Of a stretch of DNA of 48,105 nucleotides, positions 24,517-33,279 are shown piece by piece (within the stretch, counting starts at the first letter, position 1; each line of letters starts with the position of its first letter). The stretch is from Methanobrevibacter sp. Lineage in GTDB: Archaea > Methanobacteriota > Methanobacteria > Methanobacteriales > Methanobacteriaceae. The position numbers and the translations under genes were made by a program. The notes beneath the pieces were generated by a model. That model had not been told where the DNA came from. It saw nothing but the letters and a program-made list of their open reading frames with translations, and did no database searches. The stretch is from positions 1 through 48,105 of the forward strand of contig NZ_JAUNXI010000013.1 of NCBI RefSeq assembly GCF_030539875.1. Reading direction: 5' to 3'.

Positions 24517-25040
24517 CATTAGTTGGAAGAGCAATTGAAGACAATGTCATTAGAGTAGCTAAAAGAATGCCTTCAGGATATAATATGTACGAACCAGTGG
24601 ATTGGGCATTATGGAACGCTTATGCAGCAGCAGGATTACTTGCAGCAGTAATTGTAAACGTAGGCGCTGCAAGAGCTGCACAGGCAGTTGCATCAACAGT
24701 ATTATATTACAATGACATGCTGGAATTTGAAACAGGCCTTCCAGGTGTGGATTATGGTAGAACAGAAGGTGTTGGGGTAGGATTTAGTTTCTTCTCACAT
24801 TCCATTTACGGCGGAGGAGGACCTGGAACATTTCACGGAAACCACGTTGTAACAAGACATGCAAAAGGAACCGCAATTCCATGTGCATCTGCTGCAATGT
24901 GTTTAGATGCAGGTACTCAAATGTTTTCCGTTAAAAAAACTTCTTCATTAATCGGAACTGTATACGGCACTATTGACAACCTTAGAAATCCAATTCCAAA
25001 TGTAGCTAAAGTTGCAGGTGAAATTAAAGATAAACTTTAA
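24510..25040 (+). CDS. mrtB: Methyl-CoM reductase II beta subunit, C-terminal part (gene interrupted)
   Basis: This part continues exactly where the 5' fragment stops. In joined numbering it spans residues 270-443 and carries [27 protein letters not shown] and GNHVVTRH, with Phe361, Tyr367, Gly369 and His379 at the positions known to line the CoB channel. The open frame could start at the core ATG (24510) or at a TTG at 24498, both without a good ribosome site, so translation of this fragment is doubtful. Loss of the N-terminal 269 residues would prevent assembly of a normal alpha2-beta2-gamma2 enzyme. Downstream mrtD follows after 10 bases. Confidence 0.92.
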   Translation: MPTLVGRAIEDNVIRVAKRMPSGYNMYEPVDWALWNAYAAAGLLAAVIVNVGAARAAQAVASTVLYYNDMLEFETGLPGVDYGRTEGVGVGFSFFSHSIYGGGGPGTFHGNHVVTRHAKGTAIPCASAAMCLDAGTQMFSVKKTSSLIGTVYGTIDNLRNPIPNVAKVAGEIKDKL

Positions 25041-25050
25041 AGGTGTTTTT

Positions 25051-25545
25051 ATGGATGAATCCGAACAAATTAATGTTATAGACGTTAAAATTACCCCATA
25101 TAGATTTTTAAAACCTAACACTACTGAAAAAATATTAAATGATATTTATAAATTGGACGGACACCAGAGAGTACTAATTCATGGGCCGTCCATTCCAAAA
25201 AAGGTATTTTATGGACCTGGAAAGGGTCATGTAGTAAACCATACTGACAGGAAAGAAATAAATGTAAAAGGCAACAATGTCGAATTACGAGTAATGGTTG
25301 GAGAATTAATCGTTACTGTGGACATATCCAAATTTAATGAATTTATGGACAATTTAGAAGAGATTCTGGAAAAACACATGCCATGCGATTATTATATACT
25401 AATCGGCATATTTACAAGAACAAAAACCACAATTTCAGATTATTTAAAATATGGGAATAATTTTGAAAGTGTTATTGACAAACGTTACATTGGTTTAGTC
25501 GATTCACGGGCAAATACTTCTGAAACAGTTAAAGTTATTAAATGA
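25051..25545 (+). CDS. mrtD: MCR operon protein D
   Basis: The 164-residue protein has the McrD pattern: VKITPYRFLKPNTTEKILND, VLIHGPSIPKKVFYGPGKGH and VNHTDRKEI with a ferredoxin-like fold downstream. McrD is not part of the mature enzyme; it is thought to bind apo-MCR during assembly or activation. AAAGGTG lies seven bases before the ATG at 25051; a longer frame from 25012 overlaps mrtB and lacks support. The next gene is mrtG after 17 bases, with no C gene between, which marks this as the isoenzyme II operon. Confidence 0.88.
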   Translation: MDESEQINVIDVKITPYRFLKPNTTEKILNDIYKLDGHQRVLIHGPSIPKKVFYGPGKGHVVNHTDRKEINVKGNNVELRVMVGELIVTVDISKFNEFMDNLEEILEKHMPCDYYILIGIFTRTKTTISDYLKYGNNFESVIDKRYIGLVDSRANTSETVKVIK

Positions 25546-25562
25546 AATTAAGTTGGTGAATT

Positions 25563-26357
25563 ATGGAATATAAAGCACAATATGGTCCGGGCGAAACAAT
25601 AATTGCTGAAAATAGAAGAAAACACATGAACCCCGACCATGAATTTAAAAAAATCAGATCAGTTTCTGATGAAGGATTAGTTAAAATTTTAGGTCACAGA
25701 AACCCTGGTGAAAGTTATAAAACAGTACACCCTCCATTAGAAGAAATGGAAGATGACGGAGATATTATTAAAAGTATCGTTGAACCTACTCCCGGTGCTG
25801 CTAAAGGAATTAGAGTAAGATATATCCAATTTGCAGATTCAATGTATAATGCTCCAGCACAACCCTATGACCGGGCAAGAACATACATGTGGAGATACAG
25901 AGGAGTGGATACAGGTACCTTATCCGGAAGACAGGTTATCGAAATAAGAGAACAGGATTTAGAAAAGATTTCTAAAGAACTGATTGAAACAGATATTTTC
26001 GACCCTGCAAGATGCGGAATGAGAGGAGCTACAGTACATGGCCACTCATTAAGACTTGATGAAAATGGTTTAATGTTTGATGGTCTTCAAAGATATATCT
26101 TCAACGAAGAGGACGGTCATGTTTACTATGTAAAAGATCAGGTGGGACGTCAACTTGACGAAGCGATTGATGTAGGCGCTCCTTTGGACGAAAACTATCT
26201 TAAAGAAATTACTACAATATACAGAGAAGATAATGTAGGTATGAGGCAAGATAAAGAAGCGTTAGAAGTTATAGAAAACATTCATACAGCACGTACAGAA
26301 GGTGGTTATGGCATGGGAGTATTTTCAAAAGACTTAAAAAAGAAATTAGGTGAATGA
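25563..26357 (+). CDS. mrtG: Methyl-CoM reductase II gamma subunit
   Basis: The 264-residue protein matches MCR gamma: [58 protein letters not shown] and [15 protein letters not shown]. The C-terminus runs on as [18 protein letters not shown], longer than McrG (about 249 residues) and close to what I remember for MrtG (about 265). It forms part of the alpha2-beta2-gamma2 enzyme around F430. GGTGA precedes the ATG with a three-base gap. It is intact, but its partner beta subunit is not. Confidence 0.93.
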   Translation: MEYKAQYGPGETIIAENRRKHMNPDHEFKKIRSVSDEGLVKILGHRNPGESYKTVHPPLEEMEDDGDIIKSIVEPTPGAAKGIRVRYIQFADSMYNAPAQPYDRARTYMWRYRGVDTGTLSGRQVIEIREQDLEKISKELIETDIFDPARCGMRGATVHGHSLRLDENGLMFDGLQRYIFNEEDGHVYYVKDQVGRQLDEAIDVGAPLDENYLKEITTIYREDNVGMRQDKEALEVIENIHTARTEGGYGMGVFSKDLKKKLGE

Positions 26358-26358
26358 A

Positions 26359-28014
26359 ATGGGTTTAGAGAATAAAAAATTTTTAAGCGCATTAAATCAA
26401 AAATTTAAAGGTGAAGATCAGGAAAACGACCACACCAGTTTCTACTGTTTCGATGGATGGAAACAATCTGCCAGAAAAAGAGAATTTAATGATTCTGCAG
26501 AAAAATTAGCTAAAGAAAGAAACATTCCTTTTTATAACCCCGACATTGGTGTGCCTTTAGGTCAAAGACAGTTAATGGCTTACAAAGTTTCTGGAACTGA
26601 GGATTATGTTGAAGGTGACGATTTACACTTCTGTAACAATTCAGCTATCCAGCAATTAGTTGATGACATTAAAAGAACAATCATTGTTGGAATGGACACT
26701 GCACACTCAGTATTACAAGAAAGATTAGGAGTGGAAGTAACTCCGGAAACAATTAATGAATATATGGAAAACATTAACCACGCTCTACCAGGGGGTGCGG
26801 TTGTACAAGAACATATGGTGGAAGTGCATCCAGGTCTTGTAGATGATTGTTACGCTAAAATATTTACCGGAAATGACGATTTGGCTGATGAATTAGATAA
26901 AAGAATGTTAATTGATATTAACAAAGAGTTTCCAGAAGAACAGGCTGAAATGCTTAAAAGCTATGTTGGAAATAAAACCTACCAGGTGAGCAGAGTTCCC
27001 ACACTTGTTGTTAGAGCCTGTGATGGAGGTACAGTTTCCAGATGGTCTGCAATGCAAATAGGTATGAGTTTTATTAATGCATATAAGTTATGTGCAGGAG
27101 AAGCAGCTATTGCTGACTTTTCATATGCTGCAAAACATGCAGACGTTATTGGTATGGGGTCATTCTTACCGTCAAGACGTGCAAGAGGTCCTAATGAACC
27201 CGGAGGAGTATCATTCGGTACCTTGGCAGACATCGTTCAAACTTCAAGAATTTCCGATGACTCGTGTGAAATTTCATTAGAAGTGATTACAGCAGCTGCA
27301 GTATTATATGACCAGGTGTGGTTAGGATCATACATGTCCGGAGGAGTCGGATTTACCCAATATGCAAGTGCCGCATATACAGATGATATTTTAGACGATT
27401 TCCTCTATTATGGTAAAGACTATGTAGAAGACCATTATGGAATGTGTAATGCTGATTTAAGCATGGATACTGTTCGGGACATTGCAACTGAAGTTACCCT
27501 TTACGGATTAGAACAATATGAAACTCCTACACTTTTAGAAACACACTTTGGAGGTTCACAAAGGGCTTCAGTAGTATCTGCTGCTGCAGGCTGTTCCACT
27601 GCATTTGCTACAGGAAATTCAAATGCAGGAGTAAATGGCTGGTATCTAAGTATATTTTTACATAAAGAGACACATTCAAGACTTGGATTTTATGTATACG
27701 ATTTACAAGATCAGGCTGGTGCATCTAACTCACTATCAATTAGAAGTGATGAAGGTTTAATCCATGAGTTAAGAGGTCCGAACTATCCGAACTATGCAAT
27801 GAACGTAGGACACCAGCCTGAATATGCAGGTATTGCTCAAGCACCTCATGCGGCAAGAGGAGATGCATTCTGTACAAATCCTTTAATTAAAATCGCATTT
27901 GCAGATAGCCACATAACCTTTGATTTCAAACATCCGAGAAAAGAAATTGCAAGAGGGGCATTAAGAGAATTCGAACCTGCCGGTGAAAGAGAAATTATTA
28001 TCCCGACAAGATAA
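26359..28014 (+). CDS. mrtA: Methyl-CoM reductase II alpha subunit
   Basis: The 551-residue protein is a complete MCR alpha subunit. It carries [17 protein letters not shown], the diagnostic [15 protein letters not shown], and [20 protein letters not shown]. The thioglycine site is Gly443 in [13 protein letters not shown]; seven residues on, where some enzymes have S-methylcysteine, there is Gln450. I start at 26359, where the GGTGA is provided by the end of mrtG; a frame starting at 26350 would include that site. The alpha subunit binds F430 and methyl-CoM. A T-rich tract begins right after the stop. Confidence 0.95.
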   Translation: MGLENKKFLSALNQKFKGEDQENDHTSFYCFDGWKQSARKREFNDSAEKLAKERNIPFYNPDIGVPLGQRQLMAYKVSGTEDYVEGDDLHFCNNSAIQQLVDDIKRTIIVGMDTAHSVLQERLGVEVTPETINEYMENINHALPGGAVVQEHMVEVHPGLVDDCYAKIFTGNDDLADELDKRMLIDINKEFPEEQAEMLKSYVGNKTYQVSRVPTLVVRACDGGTVSRWSAMQIGMSFINAYKLCAGEAAIADFSYAAKHADVIGMGSFLPSRRARGPNEPGGVSFGTLADIVQTSRISDDSCEISLEVITAAAVLYDQVWLGSYMSGGVGFTQYASAAYTDDILDDFLYYGKDYVEDHYGMCNADLSMDTVRDIATEVTLYGLEQYETPTLLETHFGGSQRASVVSAAAGCSTAFATGNSNAGVNGWYLSIFLHKETHSRLGFYVYDLQDQAGASNSLSIRSDEGLIHELRGPNYPNYAMNVGHQPEYAGIAQAPHAARGDAFCTNPLIKIAFADSHITFDFKHPRKEIARGALREFEPAGEREIIIPTR

Positions 28015-28384
28015 TTTTCTCTTTTTCCTTTTTATTTTTTTAAGTTAGAAATTAGCTGAAAACTCACCAATATCACCACAACTTCAAACCGGGAATGATT
28101 AAATATATATCCAACCATGAAAATCTTTTGAATCAATATAATCAGTGTCAAATATTAAAAAGATGGTCGATTAAATTACATTTTAAAAAAAGAAACATAT
28201 ATTTAATGACATACAACTGCGAAAAAAGACATCTCAACATGAACCGTTAATTTTCGTTTCACTAACTCAACAAAAAACATAAATAAATTCAAATAAAACC
28301 GATTTTTTCAAACTGGATATGTTAAACACGCTTAAAAAATCAGTTTATAAGATGATTAGCAGATAAAATTATAAAAATAGGTGG

Positions 28385-28415
28385 ATAGCTATTAAAGATT
28401 AACTTTAATAGCTAT
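28385..28415. repeat. 13-bp perfect inverted repeat
   Basis: ATAGCTATTAAAG (28385-28397) and CTTTAATAGCTAT (28403-28415) pair perfectly with a five-base loop. It resembles the hairpin at 28663-28691. It is symmetrical, so it could act on either strand; no T tract follows on the plus strand. Confidence 0.5.
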
Positions 28416-28436
28416 TGTAGACAGTGAAAGAAACCT

Positions 28437-28462
28437 ATATGAGTTTCATATATTTTTCTTTT
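28437..28462 (+). terminator. Hairpin plus T tract
   Basis: ATATGA and TCATAT form a 6-bp stem with a three-base loop, followed by a long T-rich run. It is oriented to end rightward transcription, about 420 bases after mrtA. Confidence 0.45.
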
Positions 28463-28662
28463 TTTTTGATTAATCATTTCTATATCGATGGAGAAAAATT
28501 AATAACTAAAAATTCCTGAGCTAATAATTAATAGTTATCGGCTAATGATGATTATCAATATAGACCTAATTAATTCGAAAAATAATCAAATATTCGCTAC
28601 TTAACTATTTTTCTAACATTAGTAACAAAATACTAATCTTAGAAAGACAATTATGAGAAAGA

Positions 28663-28691
28663 GTAAATAGCTATATGAAATAGCTATTTAC
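28663..28691 (-). terminator. 11-bp hairpin after flpD
   Basis: GTAAATAGCTA and TAGCTATTTAC pair perfectly with a seven-base loop. On the minus strand it lies about 25 bases after the flpD stop and is followed by TCTTTCTC, fitting a terminator for the leftward flp operon. Confidence 0.45.
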
Positions 28692-28713
28692 AATATGGCG
28701 GACTATTTTTTAA

Positions 28714-29118
28714 TTATTCTAGTTCTAAAGTACCCAGTTTAGTTAATGTTTTATAAAATTCCTCCATTGTTTTTTGGAATTTTTCTCCTTCAGATGCTGA
28801 AATCCATTCGTGCCTGAATCTTTCTTTTTCAATTCCAAATTCTTCAAGAATATCTTCAACAATTTTGGATCTTCTAGACCATTTGTAGTTACCTGCATCA
28901 TAATGGCAATCGCCAATATGGCATCCTCCTACAAACACTCCGTCAGCACCTTCCTGGAATGCCTTAAATATCATGGAAGGATTGATTCTTCCAGAGCACA
29001 TTACACGAATGATTCTAATATTTGATGGATATTGCATACGTGCAGTTCCTGCAGTATCTGCTCCACCATAACAACACCAGTTACATAATAAACCTACGAT
29101 TTTTAAATCATCAGACAT
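28714..29118 (-). CDS. flpD: MvhD/FlpD-like iron-sulfur electron carrier
   Basis: The 134-residue protein has the MvhD pattern: [33 protein letters not shown] and [14 protein letters not shown]. The cysteines bind a 2Fe-2S cluster that passes electrons to heterodisulfide reductase in the hydrogenase-linked complex. GGTGG precedes the ATG at 29118; the TTG one codon earlier is less likely. It is the last gene of the operon, 11 bases after flpB. Gene order E-C-B-D matches the flp operon of Methanothermobacter. The family is certain; the specific partner is not. Confidence 0.83.
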   Translation of the reverse strand: MSDDLKIVGLLCNWCCYGGADTAGTARMQYPSNIRIIRVMCSGRINPSMIFKAFQEGADGVFVGGCHIGDCHYDAGNYKWSRRSKIVEDILEEFGIEKERFRHEWISASEGEKFQKTMEEFYKTLTKLGTLELE

Positions 29119-29129
29119 CAAACCACCCC

Positions 29130-30272
29130 TTATAATTCTGTTTTTTCTGGACTGTATAAAGGAGGTTTGATATCTTCACTAACTCCAGCTACATAACCAG
29201 TTCTATTATAGTATTTTTTCTGCAATTTATCGAAAATTAATGAAACAGGAATATCCATTGGACATACATCTTCACACTGGCCGCAGTCACAGCAACTGAA
29301 ACTCATGTGAGATAATCTTACACCATGAAAAGCAATCGGGCTTGGAGGTATATTTGCTTCATCTTTAAAGTAAGGCTTATTTAATTCACAGTTTTCATAA
29401 CACCAACAGACAGGGCAGATGTCGCGGCAAGCATAACAGCCAATACAGCGACTCCATTCATCCATTTCATTTACTAACGGATAAGTTGCTTCCTGGTTCT
29501 TTTTAGCCATGTTAATCATGACGTTTTCAACTTTGCTCCTTGCTTCAACAGCTGCATCGCTAGGAGATTTAGTTTCAAGAATGCCTATATTTTTAGCACC
29601 ATCAATTAATTCCTGACCTTTATCGTCATTAATTTCAATGAATGTCCATCCATCTTCAGCACCCCAGTTTCCGCAGGCAATATCTGCACCTCTAGGGATT
29701 TTCACATCACACCTCTGACAGTTGTTACGGCGTCCATATCCTTCAGCTTCAAGGTCATGGATTTTTACTGCTTCTTCACCACCATCTGCAAGTTCAATGA
29801 TGAATTTACCCTTATCAATCTCTTCACTTACAACATCGTCAGGGTCTGCTTCGTAGAATAAATCAATCATCTTTCTACCGCTAATAGGTGAAACAGTACC
29901 TCCACAGTTTAAACCGATGAAGTAAATATTATCTCTATTAATTTTGTGTCTTATGACAAGCTCGTGCATAGCCCTCATATCACAAGGTTTAACAGTAACG
30001 GCAAGTTTAGTATCCTCATCAATAAACTGTTCAATAAGGTCCCCAATCATTGTAGGTGCGCAGTGGTATGATCCTGCGGTTTTAAGTAAATCTTCAGAAT
30101 CAGTTACAAATACAGGCATAGCGTCATAAATGTCATCATATGGGCGCAATGCCAGAACCCCGTCAACAAGATTTTCATCAAGCAAATATTTAAGAATGCT
30201 TGTTACGGCTCCACCACATTCACCTACGCTATGAATATCATCCTTTTGAGATTTTGCTAAAACATAACTCAT
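29130..30272 (-). CDS. flpB: FdhB/FrhB-like F420-dependent iron-sulfur flavoprotein
   Basis: The 380-residue protein has the FrhB/FdhB N-terminal region ([21 protein letters not shown]), [11 protein letters not shown] and [13 protein letters not shown]. Two ferredoxin-type 4Fe-4S motifs lie toward the C-terminus ([14 protein letters not shown] and [11 protein letters not shown]). Such subunits transfer electrons between FAD, F420 and Fe-S clusters in formate dehydrogenase or F420-reducing hydrogenase. GGTGAT sits three bases before the ATG. In this cluster it pairs with the FlpC and FlpD proteins. A catalytic FdhA-type subunit is not in the window, so the electron donor is open. Confidence 0.83.
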   Translation of the reverse strand: MSYVLAKSQKDDIHSVGECGGAVTSILKYLLDENLVDGVLALRPYDDIYDAMPVFVTDSEDLLKTAGSYHCAPTMIGDLIEQFIDEDTKLAVTVKPCDMRAMHELVIRHKINRDNIYFIGLNCGGTVSPISGRKMIDLFYEADPDDVVSEEIDKGKFIIELADGGEEAVKIHDLEAEGYGRRNNCQRCDVKIPRGADIACGNWGAEDGWTFIEINDDKGQELIDGAKNIGILETKSPSDAAVEARSKVENVMINMAKKNQEATYPLVNEMDEWSRCIGCYACRDICPVCWCYENCELNKPYFKDEANIPPSPIAFHGVRLSHMSFSCCDCGQCEDVCPMDIPVSLIFDKLQKKYYNRTGYVAGVSEDIKPPLYSPEKTEL

Positions 30273-30284
30273 TTTATCACCTGT

Positions 30285-31298
30285 TTAACCATTTAATCTC
30301 CCAATAATTTCGATTTCACTTAATGCATCTGAATCAACAACAGCACTGAAAGATTGAGTTTCACCCATTGCATTTACAAATGACCCGTCTTTTTCAAGCC
30401 AGGTTTTAATAGGAATAATGATATCTGAAATTTTTGTTGTATTATTTTCACATGGGGCAAAACTAATAATTTTAGATATCTTTGTAAAATCAAATTCGAT
30501 TTCATCAGCAATATCATCATTAAATACCAATAGTACTTTGGTATTGTCCAATAATTCCATCATGTCATCTGATGATTTGGCTTCAACAACATCAAATGCG
30601 CCTTTAGAATTTGATTTGCTAAATACCGGTAAAGCTTTGCAGTTGAGTGCTTCAATTTTATCCAAATCCTCTGCTGAATCAACATAATTAAATACAATTA
30701 CAGATGATTCATCAATATTATCTGCATTTGCATCTAAAAATTCCTGAACAGAAGAATTGGAAGTTTCATCTGCAATATTGAAAGTAACTGAATTTTCAGT
30801 TTTTCCCAATGCATAAATTTTCGCATCATTCTGTTTTGCATGAATAATTCTTCTACCTACAAGAGGATTTTCGTATAAAAGATCACCAATTACAAATACC
30901 TTCCCTGCACCTGCAACCTCATCATAAGTCGCAACATCATTAAAATCTTTTAAATCATCGGCAAAAAATGCCAAATTATAATTTTTAGATTCTGCAAATT
31001 CTTTAATGGCTTTAATTTCATCAATATCGTTGTTACCTGAACAAAATACAGTGACATCAGATGCATCAACGGATTTTAATTCTTTCAATGCATCACTAAC
31101 AGCACTATCAACATCAATCTCTTTAAACTTATTTAAATAACAATCGATAGAGTTTCTTCCATTTAAACAATTTTTACCAGAGTTAACTGGATGCCTTTTA
31201 TAAGGAAAAGTACCAACAATTTCTCCATCGTCTAAAACTACATTAATTCCGCAACCTACACTGCAGGATGGACATAATGTATGTTTAATCTCCAACAT
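30285..31298 (-). CDS. flpC: FlpC, molybdopterin-enzyme-like protein with N-terminal Fe-S motif
   Basis: The 337-residue protein begins with TLCPSCSVGCGINVV and later GKNCLNGRN, the four-cysteine 4Fe-4S motif found at the N-terminus of FdhA and FwdB. The rest (DVTVFCSGNNDIDEIKA, KVFVIGDLLYENPLVGRR, IIPIKTWLEKDGSFVNAMGE) looks like a shortened bis-MGD oxidoreductase fold. At about half the length of FdhA it probably lacks a full cofactor site. I start at 31298, where GGTGAT lies four bases upstream. The flpC name rests on operon order. Confidence 0.72.
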   Translation of the reverse strand: MLEIKHTLCPSCSVGCGINVVLDDGEIVGTFPYKRHPVNSGKNCLNGRNSIDCYLNKFKEIDVDSAVSDALKELKSVDASDVTVFCSGNNDIDEIKAIKEFAESKNYNLAFFADDLKDFNDVATYDEVAGAGKVFVIGDLLYENPLVGRRIIHAKQNDAKIYALGKTENSVTFNIADETSNSSVQEFLDANADNIDESSVIVFNYVDSAEDLDKIEALNCKALPVFSKSNSKGAFDVVEAKSSDDMMELLDNTKVLLVFNDDIADEIEFDFTKISKIISFAPCENNTTKISDIIIPIKTWLEKDGSFVNAMGETQSFSAVVDSDALSEIEIIGRLNG

Positions 31299-31312
31299 AT
31301 AAATCACCAAAC

Positions 31313-31678
31313 TTAGTTATAAAGAGTATCTGGAACATGTTCACTGTCTAAACTTGGACATTTCTCTTCATTTGACAAAATATGACTTGATTGAGCGGTT
31401 AAAGAGACCATATTCATAAGAACATTGCATGCACGGGAAAATATTATTTGAGAAACATCTTCCTGAACAAAAACTTCAGACGCATCCAAATACACGATCC
31501 CTTCAATTTTAAAGCTTAAATTAAAAGTTTCAGTAGATTTTAAAATAATATTAAAATTTAGTTCATTTCGACTATTATGAATATAATCAATACTCCAGTC
31601 AATACCTAAATCCAAACTTGAATTTTTAGGATTTGAATCTGGTCTAATCAGTCCAATTTTTTGCATATAAATTTCCAT
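31313..31678 (-). CDS. flpE: FlpE, small protein heading the flp operon
   Basis: The 121-residue protein (MEIYMQKIGLIRPDSNPKN...) has no membrane segment. A Cys in the central part (RACNVL) and one near the end (EKCPSL) do not form a clear cluster. It starts at the ATG 31678 after GTGAG and ends 14 bases before flpC. The name is given by position in the E-C-B-D order; its biochemical role is unknown to me. Confidence 0.6.
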   Translation of the reverse strand: MEIYMQKIGLIRPDSNPKNSSLDLGIDWSIDYIHNSRNELNFNIILKSTETFNLSFKIEGIVYLDASEVFVQEDVSQIIFSRACNVLMNMVSLTAQSSHILSNEEKCPSLDSEHVPDTLYN

Positions 31679-32285
31679 AACTCTCACAAACTATTTATTA
31701 ATAATTAATAACCAAAATTATCTAATTAACAAACTAATCAAATAATCTATACTATTATAACAAGTAATAACCATATAAACCTTATCAAAATTATTTTGAT
31801 TGATTTAGTGTTTAAATTAAAAATAAAAAATAATAAAAAAGTATTTTTTAACAAAAATTAATATAAACAGATATTATTTAAAATTAATATCATAGAATCC
31901 TTAAATACGAAAAAATAATACATTGATGAATTTTTAAAAAAAGCCAACATTAGAAAAAAAACAATAGATAAGAATTCTAAATGGATTAATAATTAAAAAA
32001 AAGAATATAAATTCATAACTGTTAAAAAAACAGACAATAAATTAAAATCAAAACAAAAGAGTGATTTTTATGATAAAAAAAATTTAGTAATACTTTTTAC
32101 TAAAATAATACTACTTCAAATAATAAAAATTTATAAAAAATTATTACAATTGAGAAAATACCCCTAAACCTCACCATTCCAACATCCAAAAATTTAAAAA
32201 AATGAAGTTATATTCCGTTATAAGTTACATGAAAGAATAAAACATCGTCCAGTTATATAAAAATTAAAAAAAGTGAGAGAAATAA
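31679..32285. other. Spacer between flp and idsA operons
   Basis: The 607 bases are extremely A+T rich. Besides the flp promoter they hold a perfect 8-bp hairpin (32083-32090 with 32097-32104) and a five-codon frame after a GTGAT at about 32070, which is too short to call. On the minus strand a T-rich run follows the idsA stop at about 32260-32275 and probably ends that transcript. I see nothing else. Confidence 0.45.
31771..31787 (-). promoter_or_regulatory. flp operon promoter
   Basis: On the minus strand GATAAGGTTTATATGG combines a BRE-like purine stretch with a TATA box. It is about 95 bases before flpE. The same GATAAG-TTTATATG pattern appears near 14045 in the element. Confidence 0.55.
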
Positions 32286-33266
32286 TTATGCACTTCTCTC
32301 AAGTACAAAATCAGCAATTTTAACAAGTGTATGTTTAAATGAAGAATCATCCAAAATTTCAAGCAGTTCTTTTGCTTGATTTACAGATTCCAATGCCAAA
32401 TTACGAGCATATTCAATAGCTCCGCAATCTGTTAAAATTCCAATTGCCTCGCCTATATCTTCAGGTGAGTTTTCATCATCTTTTAGGATTTCAAGCAATC
32501 TGCCGGAATCGTCACTGGCCAAACCTTTAATTGCAATAACAGTCATTTTACCTTTACCTATATCAGAACCTATTGGTTTACCTAATGTTTCTTCATCAGA
32601 TGCCAAATCAAGATAATCATCCTGAATTTGGAAAGCAAGACCTATTAAACGACCATAATCATACATTGCATCAATGACTTCATCCGATGCCCCTCCCATA
32701 ATGGCTCCCGCTTTGGTAGCAGCAGCTATTAAAGCACCGGTTTTTTTGAAAATCATTTCCATGTACTCTTCTTCAGCCACATCGAATCTTTCTTCAAAAC
32801 CCATATCCAATGCCTGACCTTCACAAATTTTTACACATGCATCAGCAACGGTAGCTAAAGCCTTATTATTTTGTTCAGGACTGGTTCCTACATTGCCAAT
32901 AATAATTTCAAAAGCCTTTGAAAATAAGGTATCTCCTGCAAGAATTGCTACATCATCACCCCAAACTTTATGAACAGAAGGCATTCCCCTTCTCATGTCA
33001 TCTTGATCCATAATATCATCATGGATAAGTGAAAATGTGTGAATCAATTCAATAGCTGCAGCAGGCCTTAATGCTGATTTGTGAGATCCCCCAACAGCTT
33101 CAGCAGTTATCAATGTTAAAGCTGGTCTAAGCATTTTACCACCAGCCCTTGTAAGATAAACTGATGCTTCAGCAAGATTATCCGGAGTAATGGCAGATAA
33201 TTCTTCTTCAATTGTTTTTGTAATATCAGTGGAATAATTTCCCAATATTTCTTTTACATCACTCAT
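32286..33266 (-). CDS. idsA: Short-chain isoprenyl diphosphate synthase
   Basis: The 326-residue protein has both aspartate-rich motifs of trans-prenyltransferases: [15 protein letters not shown] (DDxxxxD type) and [10 protein letters not shown], plus [10 protein letters not shown]. It condenses IPP onto DMAPP, GPP and FPP to make farnesyl and geranylgeranyl diphosphate for archaeal lipids. A full AGGAGGA precedes the ATG. It is the last gene of the leftward cluster fed by IPK and type 2 IPP isomerase. Identity is confident. Confidence 0.93.
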   Translation of the reverse strand: MSDVKEILGNYSTDITKTIEEELSAITPDNLAEASVYLTRAGGKMLRPALTLITAEAVGGSHKSALRPAAAIELIHTFSLIHDDIMDQDDMRRGMPSVHKVWGDDVAILAGDTLFSKAFEIIIGNVGTSPEQNNKALATVADACVKICEGQALDMGFEERFDVAEEEYMEMIFKKTGALIAAATKAGAIMGGASDEVIDAMYDYGRLIGLAFQIQDDYLDLASDEETLGKPIGSDIGKGKMTVIAIKGLASDDSGRLLEILKDDENSPEDIGEAIGILTDCGAIEYARNLALESVNQAKELLEILDDSSFKHTLVKIADFVLERSA

Positions 33267-33279
33267 TTAAATTCCTCCT

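Larger units (their letters stand above)
28015..28713. other. Convergent spacer between mrtA and the flp operon
   Basis: No gene is supported in these 699 bases. A T-rich tract at 28015-28045 follows mrtA. Strong hairpins lie at 28385-28415 (13-bp perfect stem) and 28663-28691 (11-bp perfect stem), both built around the octamer ATAGCTAT. A third hairpin with a T tract lies at 28437-28462. TATA-like sequence near 28096 leaves open a short untranslated transcript between 28120 and 28460. Confidence 0.5.

Noticed and set aside
2254-25040. Assembly chimera joining two loci
   Set aside because: The two mrtB halves join to the base at an identical 10-bp core, with an integrase and matching inverted repeats at the ends. 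A random chimera would not do this.
25012-25050. Extended N-terminus for MrtD
   Set aside because: The extension overlaps mrtB and encodes its ribosome-site region; AAAGGTG before 25051 marks the true start.
32070-32090. Five-codon frame after GTGAT in the flp-idsA spacer
   Set aside because: Too short to support as a gene; likely chance in very A+T-rich sequence.
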